Shown piece by piece: positions 42,801-58,452 of a stretch of DNA of 64,000 nt. The stretch spans positions 6,745,192-6,809,191 of the forward strand of contig JAKJHU010000023.1 in the NCBI GenBank assembly GCA_022316685.1, written 5' to 3'. Below the pieces are notes generated by a model. That model saw nothing but the letters and a program-made list of their open reading frames with translations, made no database searches and was not told the DNA's origin. The position numbers were made by a program, and so were the translations under genes. Numbering within the stretch: the first letter of the stretch is position 1; every line of letters begins with the position of its first letter. The stretch comes from Progne subis subis (Eukaryota; Chordata; Aves; Passeriformes; Hirundinidae).

Positions 42801-45800
42801 AATATGCTTAATTCCAATTAAATGTGCAGATACTACTGGACATACTACTGCACAGGAAAAAATACTTTTATGAGGTTGGAAACAGCTTTATGCGACAAAA
42901 TTGCAACACATTCATAGTGCAGACCCACAGTAGTGAATTTATAAAAGTAATTCTGATGTAATTACACTTCTTAAAATATTCCTCACCAGGATGGAGTGAA
43001 TCAGCCCTATAAAAGGCAGAAGAATTTCCAGAAATCTGACACATCAGAGAAGGACAATAAAGAAAGGTGACATATATTACTATTCCAAAGAATACAACTT
43101 TCATGAATTACAGGAGTAAAGACTGAACAGAACGCCAGTCATTTGTCTGGAAATGCAGAGGACCTGATTGACTGTAATTCCTGAGAAGTATCACAGGAAA
43201 TATTTCAATGCCAAGATGCTTTGCACATCAGGTAAGCAGTTTGTTGCTAGAGCCTGAAGTGTGGGTTTCCATCTGTCTAAACTGTGTTAAGTGTCAAGTA
43301 GAAACGCATCACCCTTTCACAGAAGACTCATGGTTTTTCAAGAAGGTACAGATCTTGTCAGGAAATTCACTTGGAACAATTTTAAGATTAGAGAGAAAGT
43401 ATAAAACAAAAGGTTTGAAAGCTTAGAAGCCTCCTGAAAGAAGATACATTTTGTGGGCTGAGAAAATAACAGGAAGTTAAAATTAGACTCAAATGTATCA
43501 GAGTGGTGATAGTTTCCTTACAGCACGTTATTGGCCAGTTATTTCATGCGCCTCAAAATCGTCAGACAACTTCTTTTGAAAATAGAATTCTCTATTAAGT
43601 TTTCCAGCTCATAAATGAAACTAAATCAAAAGACTTTTAAAACCTGGCAATAAAAGCTACTCTAATTTTCAGTAAAACTCAATTTCTGACATACATCTGG
43701 AAGTAGGTCTGCTCCAGGCAAAGACCTGGAACAAAGAGCATCCTTGGATCAATCCTGCACAGTAGAACTGCAAGACTACAGTGAAAGTAACTCAGCAAAT
43801 CACAACTCTCACACTCCTTTAGATAATTGTGCTAGGCCTAATGAAGTCCTTTAAGATCTTAAGTGTCCCACAGACATCATAAACAGAGCACACACTACAC
43901 GCACAGTAGTGAAGTGAAGCACAATCTGCACGGAGTCATCACCATTCCCTATGTATAAAACCCACATCACTGCACGTCTGTGCAAGCTGGAGCTGCTGGT
44001 AGCTGTTCTCCCAGACATGACCTCAAAAACCACAGTACAGGGACAGCCTAGCAGGGGTGTTAGAATGGATGGACAACCCTAATAGCCACTTCATTTCATC
44101 CTAATGGTTTGCTCTCCACTCTCATAACCCAGAGATGGAACTGGTACTAGAAAACAACCAAAAAAACTAAGATTTGGGGTCCAGATTTGATAGTAATAGG
44201 TGTGCATAATAAAATTAAATCCATGTTCCTTACTCTTATTAATCAATTTTTTAATCTTTCTATCTCCCCCTAGTGGTCCCAATACTTTCTTATACAAGAA
44301 GCAGAATCATATCTTCAGAAGTTCCCACTTCCCAAGAAAAATGCAGTTATTGGCCTACCTTCATCCTCATTTGGGGTCTTCACAAATAAGGAAGAACTAG
44401 ACACTCATAAATCAGAAAAGTCTTAAAATGTTGTAGAAAACATTTCTTAGAACCAGGTGTTTAGATCTTCAAAAGGACTTTCCTAGAAATCTGAATCCTT
44501 CTTTGGACACTCAAGACAGCCTTGCTGAGCAAGTGACAGCACCATAATTGCCCTCATTTTTAACTTCTTTGAATTCCTGGGTCTGATCAGCTGTCACTTC
44601 ATTTCAGCTAAATGCAGAAGTATATGCAGTGCACAACACTACAGTGACACACTAGTCCTGAGGTGCAGATGTTTTCTAGCATTAATAACTACCTTCTTCC
44701 TGAACTTCAATTATTAAATTCATATTAAGTTGCAAAGAAATATTTTTTCTTTAATGTGTTAAATATGTATATATATATATATGAAATGTGCTTTCGAATA
44801 ACAGACTACTAAAAAAAGAACCCTAAACCCCATGAATCAAGCAAGCAAAACCCCAAAAGAACTTCAACTTCGTAATGAACAGTCTTAAATCATGCTATAG
44901 TTCCAATGAGAAACCAAAAAAGACTATTTCTAAATAGAAATAAGTGGCAAAACCTGACCCATCTATGCAAAAGAACACGTTTTTCTACTCTTCTTTCTGT
45001 TTTAAAACACAGTGTGATACTCTGCTCTTTGCCAATAACAATTTTTCAGGGAGAAAAAAATGAAGCCTACAGGTATCCCAAGTACTAACAGGTTAGAGAC
45101 AGAGCTAAAAACATACTACCAATTTTTCAAGTCTCAATCCCAAACTGTTTCCATGAGATTGCACTACTTCTCTACAAACCTAATACAAAATATCTAAAGA
45201 CAAATTTAGGAGCCAACTTCAGGTACTCCGGGTTTCAAACTTGGGGAAAGACTAGAAAGGGAGTAGAAAAGTAGAAGCAATGGTAGCTGCAATCTCCTGA
45301 AGAAAACAAAGAGTTTGCAGTCCAGTTTAAGAAGTGGAAAAGATTCAGGCCTCACCTAAGCCATTCATATGGAAAGAGTTTATGGGAAAGAAGCCAGTTT
45401 TCCTCAGAAAAATGAAACACAAAATATACAGCAGCAAAATCAAATAATTGTTGGATTTGAAAAGTTAAAAGATCATACTCTGAGCAAAACTTCAGCTGCT
45501 GGAAACAAGATACACCTTTAAATCAAGATAAGCCTTTTGTCTTGTCTGATTAAAATTCACTGTGATGCATTATACAAAGACATACAGATAGACTAATTAC
45601 AGCCACTTTAGGAATTTCAATGATCTTCTTAAATACCTGTGTATTACTCTTGTTATAATTAGAAAAAGTCACTACAAATGTAGCAAAGGTCCCACATACT
45701 TCCTAGGTAACAGAGGGAAAAGTGTAGAACAGTACCTCTAGAAAATCAGAGGTATTTCACTGCTCTTTAAAAAACCTGAAACACAACATACATGTTTGTA

Positions 45801-46181
45801 AACACACACTCTGCAATTATATATTGACAACCATGTAACGAAAAGTATGATCAGTTTTGTGAATTTGATAGAATCAAAGCAATGAATCTGATTTAGGCAG
45901 GTTAAATTGCTGCTTTACATTAGTAAAAAAATACATATATAACCTAATGATGTCATCCTGTTGCTTTGTATGTGGAGGGTCACAGGACATTTGGAGGTAT
46001 TGTATTGAAAAGCTAATCTTAATTGCATGCTGACATAAAAAAAAAGGATTGGTACAAACATCCCCTCAGAACACGTGAATGAATTCTGCTTCCATTCAGT
46101 GTCTATGTTACATTTTGTAAAGAAGCTGGAGCTTGTTCATGTGCATGATCTGGTTACCTGTGAGATATTTGGGAGATTTTA

Positions 46182-46460
<279 letters not shown>

Positions 46461-46744
46461 TTAGCTTTACAGATGAACAGGAAGAACCAAGAACAGCAAG
46501 ACTGATCTTCTGCTTCAAAACTTAACCATTCCTAATAATTAAGGCAGAAATACACCCACTCAGTAGTTTTTAAATGTATAGAATGTTCTGTTTCTGAAGC
46601 ACATAAAAAGAGAACAAAGGAAGAACAAAATTATGAGTGATCCTTTACCTTGTTCTAAGTGTACTGAGAAAAACATCTCCAAGAAAAAAGCCTAGTCTGG
46701 AAAATTGTTTTTCAAAGCAGTGCATCACTGTCAGTAGATCAAAG

Positions 46745-46870
46745 AAGGGTGTGGGTCGGAGGGGACCTTCAAGATCATCTCATTCTAACACTCCACTGCC
46801 ACAGGCACAGACACCTTTCACTAGAGCAGGTCGCTCAGAGCTCCATCCAACCCAGCCTTGATCAGAGGGT
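46745..46870 (-). mobile_element. CR1 LINE 3' fragment
   Basis: Plus strand reads GGGTCGGAGGGGACCTTCAA, then GATCATCTCATTCTAACA and CATCCAACCCAGCCTTGATC: the reverse complement of the CR1 3' end. It is a short, 5'-truncated and diverged copy, in the same orientation as CNKSR2. Confidence 0.88.
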
Positions 46871-48939
46871 TCTCTCTGTAGACCTGATGATTAGGGATCA
46901 GTACCCCATGTCCATACTCACAATAACTCCTGAGATACACACCTGGCACCAGGGCTTGCAAACAGCAGAAGTATGGACATGGTGTGACACTAAATTGGTT
47001 TTGCTGGCTTCAGAGATGTAAATTAATTAGCATACTTCTATTGTTTTTAGCAGTAAAGGACCACCACAATCACAGACCAGAGAACACAGCGCTGCCCTGC
47101 TCAACGTCTATTTCACTCATTTAAAATCAAGTTCTAAACTTTGTTTCTATTTAAGAGTCAGTCTCTTAAATCATGTTTCCTTAGCTGTGCAGTAGAGACA
47201 GAAGTAACTATGCAGAAATACTGACAAATGATATTAACAAACAGGAGCTGGAAATCCTTGAAAAGTACAAATGTTACCAAAACAGCACTAAGATTGCCCT
47301 GATTTAGTGTTCAAATACAATATAATATAGCACCATTAGCAATTTTTTTATTTCTATAAAATATTTGTTTTCCTCACACACACATAGAGTGTTAGAGTTA
47401 TTACAAAAAGGACTTATTTGCCTTTGCAAAGGAATAAGCAATTGCCCAAACTTGAGTTTAGTACTCCTCTAAGAGAATTAAGGAAGTTTGAAGGTTCTCA
47501 CTTTAGCCACATCACAGGGTGATAGCATGGGGTGCTGACAACTCATTCAGTTGACAATGGAATGGGCTACTCATCATAGAACATGGACCATTTCCTACTA
47601 CAAATGATGAAATAGAATACACAAAGCCCCTCAGATGCACACAGAAAAATCTACTTCCTAATGACACTCTGTGACCTCCCCAGCTCTTCTCCCATGCCCC
47701 TGGTTTGCTTCCCAAGCTGATCTGCCCACAAGGAGAGATGGAGAAGAGATACACTCACCAATGCTAATTTAAGACTGCTGAAGCTTATTTACCTTAGTCT
47801 TCTTTCTATAGGAATTGGAGGGGGCAGGATGCGAGATAGTGATTATTTACAGCAGTTGTCATGCTCCCAATCCAAACCACCTACTAAATGAATTTAATCC
47901 TCTTTTACTACACAAGGACTGCAGGAACATTATACTGAAGCCATTCCCAGTGTGCCCCCAGCCCTCCCACAACATGCACTCCCACGCCAATGGGGGCTCA
48001 CGACAGAAAGGAGAGACTACAGCACACAGCTCATCTGCCATCTCCCAGCCAGATGTGTGTGCTTGTAAACTGAACACACTTTGTGAGGGAGCCACTCAAC
48101 CAACAACCATCCTTCTACAGCAGAGAATGTGCTTTGGAACTCAGCTTAAGCGGGCACTGACCATAGACTAAGGTTGTACTTTATAAACCATTACTGGAAC
48201 TTCTGTGAACATCCCTGTCTTGGGCAAGGAAGGCTTTTGCAGGCGTGTTTCTCAGCTACACAGATGCTGCTCCCTGCCACCACATTCAGTCCCAATTAGA
48301 CAAACTGTATGTTTGGGCAGTGACTTTTCCACCATGTGTATATTCAAAAGTGATTATACAACAGAGAGCATTAGGTTATAAATAAAAAATTACATGATGA
48401 AAACAATTAATTTGGATTGAAAAGTAAAATGTACTTCATTACGCAGCTAAATGGCTCATAACTGATAACTTATTAAATCAGTCCAAAGTAAAGAGATAAA
48501 CATCAGATAAAAATATATCTGTTTTTTTCTGCAGTTTTCTGTGGCTTGGTCTGGCTGAGGGAGCACAATAAGGATTGAGGTGTGAGTAGGAGTAAGTTTG
48601 AAAAAGATAACAGGTTTGTTCTTCATCCTGCTTCTCGCGCATCTAATTCATCTTGGCAAAGTTAACAGGGGAAGAAACATGAAAGATACTCTGGATGAAT
48701 GATAAATCACCAAAATGTCTTAAAGACCAGCCAAAGCAAAGGCCACCACAAGCAAGCCCCAACAACATGGCACTCACACCGCCAAAACATGGGGGGTACA
48801 ACCACAGGCCGCAGGCCAGCCATAGGCCTTCCCACAGGGCTGCCTTCTTCCTGACACACTGAAACACTGAACTTCTTGACCCAGCAGGCTGTTCCTAAGG
48901 AGCAGAGTCTGGTTATCCAAATGTCAAACTAAGGTGGGC

Positions 48940-49215
48940 GAGGCAGGGAGCGTGTGGGGAAGGAGCCCAGGCACCATCTTGTCACCCCAGCCACGCCCCA
49001 CCCAGGCCCACAGCCGGGGGAGACCACGCTGAGGCCGAGGCCGATCCCAATGGTCCTCAACAACCCCAGATTATTTCAACTGCCCCTCTTTTGCCATCTC
49101 CTCTTTGTCACCTTGTCTGTACCTCATGTGCTCAGACAGGCAGGTGCTGGCTCCCAGCCTGCGCAGGCGTTCCACACCCGCCCCAGCGGGAGCCCTGGCA
49201 GGCAGTGTACAGACC
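48940..49215. other. GC-rich block inside intron 2
   Basis: Against AT-rich surroundings this stretch is clearly GC-rich and holds about a dozen CpG (for example CACAGCCGGGGG and GAGGCCGAGGCCGAT). It is too short and CpG-poor to call a CpG island with confidence. No repeat family or coding exon was recognised. Confidence 0.5.
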
Positions 49216-52200
49216 TCCAGTACCACCAGAAAGTAAAGCACCAGAGGAAGAGAAAATCTGCAATGTTGAACACTGCAGACCAAGCAAAACAAGTCTCAAA
49301 ATTTTTTGTACAATAGGAAAACAGGCTGCATTTATGTATATGCTCCTTTAGAAAATCAGCCACCAAACCTTAGTGGCTTTGCTCTTAATATCTAAGTGAT
49401 GGTCACCTACAGCCACATTCTTTTTCAGATGCCTTTTTTCACCATCAGATACGAGGGAAGGAAGAGGGAGCATTAACATAGTCAAAGCCTATTTTCACAC
49501 ATATTCATCATATGTGTGTGTGTGCTCTTCAACAGAAAACACTGAGCCTAGACCACATGTAAATTCAGTCTCACAAGAGGATGGCACTGACTTTGGTAAA
49601 GCCTCTACCTGTAATATACAGATAAAGCCAGGGATGGAAAATAGAGAAATTTTCAGACAAAATATATTTTGGAGCAGCTGTGTTAGTTGAAGTCTTTAAG
49701 CAGAAGGATCCTAAAGCAGCAGCCAAGCTAACAAAATCCTCACTTTGTTTATCACTAATATTTCTGGCCCATATTAAAAGCAACCAGAGCGGTGTGTTCT
49801 AGTAGTGGGAAAAAAGCTTTCTTAAGTAAAAACTGCCAAGTTTAATCATACTTTATATTCAATAATATACTATTAGCAAAAGGGTTTTCTTAGAAATGCA
49901 CTGGGTTTATTTTCAAGCACTGTAAGAAGATAATTGCAGGCAAAGGAGACAGTTCTTTGTTTTCCCCTAGTCTGCATTTAGCCAGCACGACCCAAGTTGC
50001 ACTTTCATTAGCCAAAATATATTCAGTCACTGAGAGAACCACAAAGAAAGCTCTGCATGCTTGTAGAGATTAAGAGAAGTGACCCAAGTTTAGGCATCCA
50101 CTTCCTCAATGAGAGGCCACAGAGTATCTTCAGAGATACCCTGCCCCAACAGAAACAGCTCCAATGGAGCTTCTTCTGGCAATCATAAAACATGAACTTG
50201 ATGAAGCTGAACTACACAGAGTAATAGCTTGTCAGCAGGTGTTTGAACTAAAAGTGGTGGGAGCTATTAATAGACTTCTTACCTCCTAATTACTTTTCTG
50301 TGGCTTCTCATGACAGTGTGAGTGAGGAACCGTAGCTCTTTTCTTCACGTGCTGACAAGCAGCAGCTCTAACCACCACTGATGAGTTTTGCTTGGTATTT
50401 TTGTGAGAACAGCCAGCCTGGTCCCTCTGCCAGCCCTTCCTTGCACCAGCACCCCAAGGGTAGGAAGACTACACAAACCAAAAGGGGAAGTAAAGCAAAA
50501 TTTTCTCTAACTAGCTTGATCAATGTTCAGTAGTTGTGTACCCTTCCCTCAATTAAAAACAAAACAAAACAATAATTTCTTTCCTGTTAAATTCACTTGA
50601 TTCTTGCTGGCAGGGAATTGCATCTGACACTGTTAGCACAGGTTGAAAAGTAAAGTGTTCCTAACTCATACACTGCTAACTATCTCTGCTGGCTTAGACT
50701 CTCTAGAAGATGCCAGGACTTTAGTTTAGGATATTTTTATACTGCCCATTGCAAGTGCAAGGCCATCTCAGATATCTAAATAAGCCAGGCTCAGATCTAA
50801 ACACAGTACAATATGCAACACAGACATAACCACAGTCCCAATAACAAATCCAGAAATCCCTTAGAACAGCAGTCTCAATCACAACTTTTATGCAACCATG
50901 AATACCTCTATGTCTGTAAGCACAAATGCTTTATCAAGTTCAGTGCCACTGTTTAACTCTTACAAACACTCCCAAAACAGGGAAATGAGCATATGGCCTT
51001 TCTGCCTACCTTTCTAAATCACTGTGTCTTCTCTTCAGCCCAGAAAGCTGAAAACCCTGCGGAACAAAAGGCATGAAAACCATACTGCTGGAAACCACGT
51101 GGAGCAGAAGGCATGCAGAGACCAGTGTTAACTTCTACCGAAGAGACACAAGATTGGGAACAGAAGATGCTACTGTAATACTGGTGCTTGTGGGCAAGAA
51201 GAAAATAAAAGCAGCATCTTCACCAGACAGTGGAGCAGATAGCAGCGCTTACATTGATTAATTTCTGCTGCTCCTCTGCAGAAGGCAACCACGACTGTAT
51301 AAACTAAGAAGATGAAGGTTTATTTTAATTTGGTAAATATTTTTGTAACACACACAAACAATATATTTTAAAGAAGAAAGAAAATGGCAACCTTTTGAAA
51401 AGACAAATTTTAGAGTCTAGATAGCTGTACTGAGTAATAAATTATGTGTAAAGAAGTGCAACTTCTCATTATAACTATCACAAGGATAAAATAATAAGTT
51501 TTCTCTCTAATGCAATAAAAAGTAATTTTCCACTTATTCACAGGATGAAGGCAGGAGTTTTAGGCAAGGATAGCATATGGCTGCTAAGAAATGGACTTAA
51601 AATCACCTCAGGTGAGTTTAATTCTTCTCCTATCTTTCAGTGCTTTCATCTTCCACACTTAATTCTTGAGTATCCTTTCTGTATGTATTTTTTATTTGCT
51701 TTTAAACAAGCAACCTGGAAATAGTAAAGTTCATAGGGTCCTCATTTCTTGAAAAGCCTGAGGGAGATTTTATATGAATTATCAAAACATCATCACATGG
51801 ATACCACAGCACATGGCAGCCATTTCAAAACAACACCTGAAAATTTGTGGTGGACAAAAATTCACCAAGAAAAGTTCCACCCTTCGCCTCCAAAGGTGGT
51901 TTTAAAAATAAACAAAAGGGATCTGAATCTCATTCTCCAAAGCATTTGGCTGAACACATCCCACAAAGTATGAGGCAGATAGTTTACCAGCCCGAAGCTG
52001 CTAGCAACTGATATCACAGCTTGTCATATGGAAGGTGCCTTATGTAACTTTATACCTCATCAGATCTGCCTACAACATATATTTCTAACGGCCCTTCCTC
52101 CGGCGTCTTGAAATGCCAGCACTAAGGTTATCTCTCCTTCAAATAGCACTGACATATGGGGTAATTTGGAAGTGCACAACATATGATCCTAACACATCTG

Positions 52201-55200
52201 TTTCATAAATGCAGAGTAAGGAGATAAGGACAGAAACCCTAGATAGCTCAAATGACACTTATCATTTACTGCAATTATTAAACACACACTGATTAAATGG
52301 CAAACGATTTCAGAGTGTAAGTGTTTGTCCTAAATGTTTAAAAACACTCAGGTGAATGATAATTCCAGCCTTGCAGAACCCAGGAAATATTCACAGTCAT
52401 CATCATTCATCTCCTTTCTTGAAAAGTGCCCTTCTACATCCCAATCAAGCAACACATCAAAAAGCCAACCCCTGGCCACATTTTGTAGCACTGACAGAGC
52501 AATTATATAAACTATTCTTCTTCCTCTTATTCAATCAACAGACTCTGGAAGACCAAATGCTCATTACCTTTTTGGTTTTTATTTTCTCATGTAATTTTGT
52601 CCCTAGCCTGCCAAATACTCTTACTTCTCCATAATTTGAACTACCAGTACCATGCATTTCCAAAAGCCTTAAACAGCTAATCTGCAGTTTAAAATCACTT
52701 TATCAAAAAGGAAATAAGTATTGTTACAGACACACTACCTTTTAAAAACATTTTACATTGTAACAGGTCTTTTTACGCAGTCTGCTTTTAATTGCGTGTT
52801 TACAGTTTTATAAATGTCACTCCCAACCCAAGCCACACTATGACTATGAACCAAGGTACGTATTATGTATTTCATACTAGCCCAAACCTCCAAGCAGCCC
52901 AAAGAGAAAAAAATCCAAAAACATAAAAAACCCAAATAAAACCCCAAAATTCAAAAGTATCTAGGATCCATAACTGATTCTTGAGGCTTGGTGGGAAGAG
53001 GATTCACCCTTTGCATACAGATGTATTTACTGCCTTTGGCATACCATGGGGTTTACTGCAGTTCTGTGTAAAAGATTTGCTAACACATTTTCAATGTGAT
53101 CTATATGAGCTATCAGAAACTCTTTATCTCCTTAGCTTTACTGATCTGGTGATGGACTTCAGGATTTCCCGCACTGCAGAGAGGTTAGCTCAGGCTGAGG
53201 ACAGGGAGGCATATGATATTTGATATATGATATATAAGCAAAACTTTAACTTGCAAAGGGCAATAGAGAAAAGGGTAAATTATTTTTCTGCTATGAGCAT
53301 TCAGAATACTAACAGTAAATTTCACCTTCAGTACATATAAATCCCCATTCTGAAATGAAGTCTTCCTCATTTAGCACCATAATGATTAAGTCTAATAGTC
53401 ACTGTTACTGACAAACAGTTTTAAGATCTGACTAGTGATAAGTGCAAAGGAAAGTATTTCTGTGTGAGAAATGACAGGAAGATGAAATTAAGATAAAAGG
53501 CATAATTCTTAAGAGGAATCAAATCATTCATGGGTAAAGTAGGCCTATTTTTTACATTCATTTGCATATAAATGTTTTGTGTTAGTGGTAAATTATAAGC
53601 AATTTCATGCTGTTAGTGCACACTAATGTTTTCTCTGCCTAATAATAATGCTATTTCATCTGCTGCAATCTTCTAGCTTTACAGATTCAAATATAGCGTA
53701 CAATAAATTCCTGTGCAGCGATAGCAGATTTAAGTAACTAGCATGAAACTAGTACTGAAACCAGTATGCTCTATAAAGCAAAATATTTGTTTTTTAACCA
53801 AACTCTATTCTACACAAATGAAGATTCCCTGAAGAATTACTTTGCAAATTCACAGGGACTTCCTAAGTTCTTTGTTAATAAAAAACTTCAAAGCATCCAA
53901 AAATTATTTATGAAGCTTTTCAAATATTCTTATAACAACATAACTCCTACTTTAGGATCTCTGATTAAAAACTATTTCCAAAATCACATTAAACTAACTT
54001 AATCTTCAAGCAAACAAAATAAACATGATATTTAGGGGAAGGGGAAAAAAAAAATCTCCATGAGGCATCTCATTTATCAAGTCATTGTGGTAAACTACAT
54101 AATTTTCTTAAAGATGGAAGAAGCCATATTTGGCTATGTAGCCTTGTCCTTGTGTTCTCCAGGCAGCAAGCAGTATTTTCTGGGAAAAAATGGTCATACC
54201 CAGTTTTGGTAAATGAAACTCCATCTCGTGACAAACATGATAGGAAAAGGATTATTTCTTTGCTTTCTTCAGGCCAGTTACAATATAGCAGGATGCACTC
54301 CAAACCTGATGACTGGAACAGTGATCTGATGGCATCATCTAAGTAATTTGTTCTTTATCATGCATTTCTCTTTTCATAAGCACCATCTCCTTTTTTTCTC
54401 AATTTACTTTCTACTGGCGTTGTTCATTCACATTCAGTTTTTCAGGCAACCATCAAAGAAACAAGGCTCATCACATTTTGTGCGTAGATGAAGTCTGCTA
54501 CACTGTTGTTTGTTTAATGATTAAATGAAAAGCAGTGTTAGACTAGCTTCACCCTCACACACATACTGAAAAGAATCATGTTGAAGCTAAGAGCCTAAGG
54601 GCAATTGCTAGAACTGATTACCAACTGTATCTTTTATTACCTGGCAACCATGAAGAAACTCAGTAGTTTATCCTGTATCTCTAGAGCTGGACAAAAAACC
54701 AGTTTTGTCAACTGTTTTGGGTGATTTTGTTAGTATGAATAAAAATGTCCATCCACATCAAGTAAAAATCTTCCTGTTGACACCACCAGTGCGACTGCAT
54801 GTCCCAACTTAAACAGGAAGACAAGAACAGGAGATTTGTCTTGCTGGAAATAAAGTAATGCTGCCAGCATTTATCCATCATGGTGGCTTCTCAAGGTTAC
54901 TCCCCTTGAAAAACATGCGACAAACTCTTAGCAGCAACAAAATACCATCACAGACCTCACTACTTATTTCTTCTAAGCACAGAGAACATTCCCTTTATCA
55001 TGCCCTCTCTGACATATGGATTTTGTAAAACACAAAACTGCACCAAGGCATAATAATCTATTGAACATGTTCCCACCTTCACAGTCTGAAGGAGAGAGGG
55101 AAGAGACAAACTACATTAGTTAGACTGCCTGCCTTCTCCCAGAGCACGTTCAGCTCCAGCAGTGGTATGCAGAACATACATCCCCACCACTACCAGCAAG

Positions 55201-55902
55201 CATGACCTGTAACAGCAGTAGCAGCTGGGCAAAAACTTTATTCCTCCTTCCCTGAAGCACCACAAGAAAAGAAAACCTGCGAATCTTACCCCTGAATGCT
55301 TGCTCTGCTGTCAAGAGCACAGTATGGCAGGTTGCCAGCCAAGACAGAGTCTACTAAAGATGGACAGCACAGGCCACCATTTGTCCTCTGATCAGCTCAC
55401 AAACACTGGAAGATCCATTTGTTGCAAGTGCTGATGACAGGAGGCGAATAATGTGAGAGACCATGGCCAGCCATCCACCCACCTTCTGTCAAAGACCCAT
55501 AAAGAACATCCTTTAAACAGTGTTATCAATCATAACTGGCTGCCAGCTATCACCGTGGCAGTTTGTGTGTTTAGCACAGCTCAACAGCCCCACTGGTGGG
55601 TGCCTTGCACTCTCCATGCCAGCCACATGTGCTTGTTCAGGCTCCCCACCCTTAGCCTCGTCAACTACAGGCACGCAATACAAGCAGCTGCTTTGCTGTT
55701 TGCCATATCCACAGCTGCCAGGGAACTGCCAGCAGAAGTTTATCCCCCAAAAATACTGGGAAGGGGTGGTAGGAATAAAGCACATCAGCAATCAACACTG
55801 CAGAAGCTTTCCTAAGTGACAGCAACCCTATGTTGGAAAACTGCCCTGGAGAGTTTGAACAGACATGAACAGCGGGAGGGGTTCTGCACCCTCAGTTGTC
55901 CT

Positions 55903-56031
55903 CAACACCAAGAACTGTCTAGGTAGTCACTCACTACCTCAGCAAGAAAGGGGGGAGAAGCAGAAGCAACACCAAGAACTGTCTAGGTAGTCACTCACTA
56001 CCTCAGCAAGAAAGGAGGGAGAAAGCAGAAG
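55903..56031. repeat. 64/65-bp tandem duplication
   Basis: A unit beginning CAACACCAAGAACTGTCTAG at 55903 is repeated at 55967, ending before CAACAATCC at 56032. The copies differ by one substitution (GGGGGGAG against GGAGGGAG) and one added A. Each unit holds a 7-bp hairpin, AGGTAGT-CACTC-ACTACCT. The high identity suggests a recent slippage or unequal exchange. Confidence 0.92.
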
Positions 56032-58119
56032 CAACAATCCTTTTGTTTTTTAATAATTACTTTTAAATCAATCAGGGTTTAAGCTTGCAAGGCGTAATTA
56101 CCTTAACTATTCATAGCCCATTATGCCATCCATCATCTCCAACCTCCAAAGAGATGTTAACTCATTTGGATTATGTATTTGTAACTCATGCTAAGTTCTA
56201 TCATGAAACTTCTGTCAAACTCCAGTGAAACAGAAAGAAAAATCATATAGTTAAAAAACCAACTTGCATAGCCACTATCTGAATTAGCAGTTATTCTATA
56301 TTGGAGAGTCACAGGCTTAATGTTCTCCTAAACGATACAGCTAATATTAAAGTCAAATCAGAAGAAAATGTAAGCCCTACCCAGGACAGACACTCAGGGA
56401 TGCAATAGAAAAAGAAAAGCCTGTAAAAGTATAGGACCAGTCCAGCCAAATGGATTGCCTCTGAATTAAATTTTCTAAGAGATTTATGTGATTGGTGAGC
56501 AATAAATTCAAATTAAGTCCACTAAAATCAATATAACAATAACATTTTCTATCCCTGAGGAGCCATTGGGAGCCAATTGCGAGACTGCAAAAGCCTCATC
56601 TTAAATTAGAAACTGTGATCTGAACTCATGCCACTGTGTTTTAGCAATGTGCTCTAGAAATTTTCTTTAAGACAAACTCAGAAAAGCAGACAATACTGTA
56701 TGTGCAGCAAGAAACAGGAAGGGAAAGACTGGCTGCATGCATATAAGATGCAGTATTAGCCTTTGCTAGAATTTCCTTATTTTATATTCAACTTAGTTCC
56801 ATACACTTTTGCCTAAGATAAAGGAGCTACAAAGACAAGTTGTGTTTGTTTGGCTGAAGATTATATCTGTAATTACATACTGAGGAAAAAAGACATTTCA
56901 GCTAATAAACAAGGGCTTCTTTTCCGTAAAGGTAAATTATTTTTCAAAGAGCCACAATCTGTTTCTCTGTGTGAGTGTGAAAGTCATTGGTGTTCCCCCT
57001 TAGACTTTATCCTTCTCAGTTAACTAAAGTATTTACTTTTTTGTTTTCTTTTCCACTGTCTGATAAGAAAAGTACTTTGTGAATAACTCTCTTTATGTCC
57101 CCTTCTATATCAGTAGCATTTTTTTAAGACTACAACTTCCCTATTTAAAAAACAAATTGATGAGTTAACTTATTGCACTGACTCACATTGCAATGTTACT
57201 AGAAACAGTATTCTGTAGAAGATAATCTGTGTTTAAAATCAAATGTTTTCCTGTATGAAAAAGTTTTCTCCCTTTTTTAAAACTTTTTTTGGGTATATTT
57301 TTTCACTCTCTCTTTTTCATTGCACTTCACAATACCCCAAAAATGCAACAACAGGGTATTCAGAAAAGCTGCTCCATATGGAGAACCAACAGGCCCTTCT
57401 GAAGAGCCTTTCAGCCTACTGTCTTTGATTGCCTCTCCCAGGATTCAGCTTTCTTAAAAGCTCCTTCTGAGGCTTGAAAAACAGTATGTTTCTAAAACCC
57501 ACAAAACACCACCTTAGGCAGTGAAGTACATCTTAGCAGAGCTATTCACAATCCTTTCTACAGTGGAGAATGCAGTGTGCCCCATCTATCACTAATCTTT
57601 ACAGACAGACAATAGAAATTCATAAGGAGGGTGAAGTCAACACCACATCCCTCACTGAGCAGATAATCCTAGTTATGCACAACATGACCTGACTGAAAAG
57701 ACCATAACCAAAATCCTTCCATATGCTCCATCAAAAAATGTATATATAATTTATACATAAGATATTTCAGAGTATTAAATCTTTTCTACTGTGAAATACG
57801 AGCAGTTCTGTTTAATAAGGCTCAAAAAAATCATCTAAGATATAATTTGCATGAAAGGACCAGTGAAAAATGACATGGTTAATATCAAAACATTTTGTTT
57901 CTAAAGGGCAACCAACACTCAATTACTCCATTCACATATATAACTATTTTACATTCCAAACAAAACACAGTCTAGTTTCTTTGTGATTTCAGATAAACTT
58001 CCATTCTATAAAAGATATGCAAGCCTTGAATCTGTGATACCAGTTTATTTAACAAACATCATTCTAACAATAGATTTTTCCCTTTATCTTGGCCCTGGTT
58101 TAAAATGCTGAAGTGTTCA

Positions 58120-58452
<333 letters not shown>

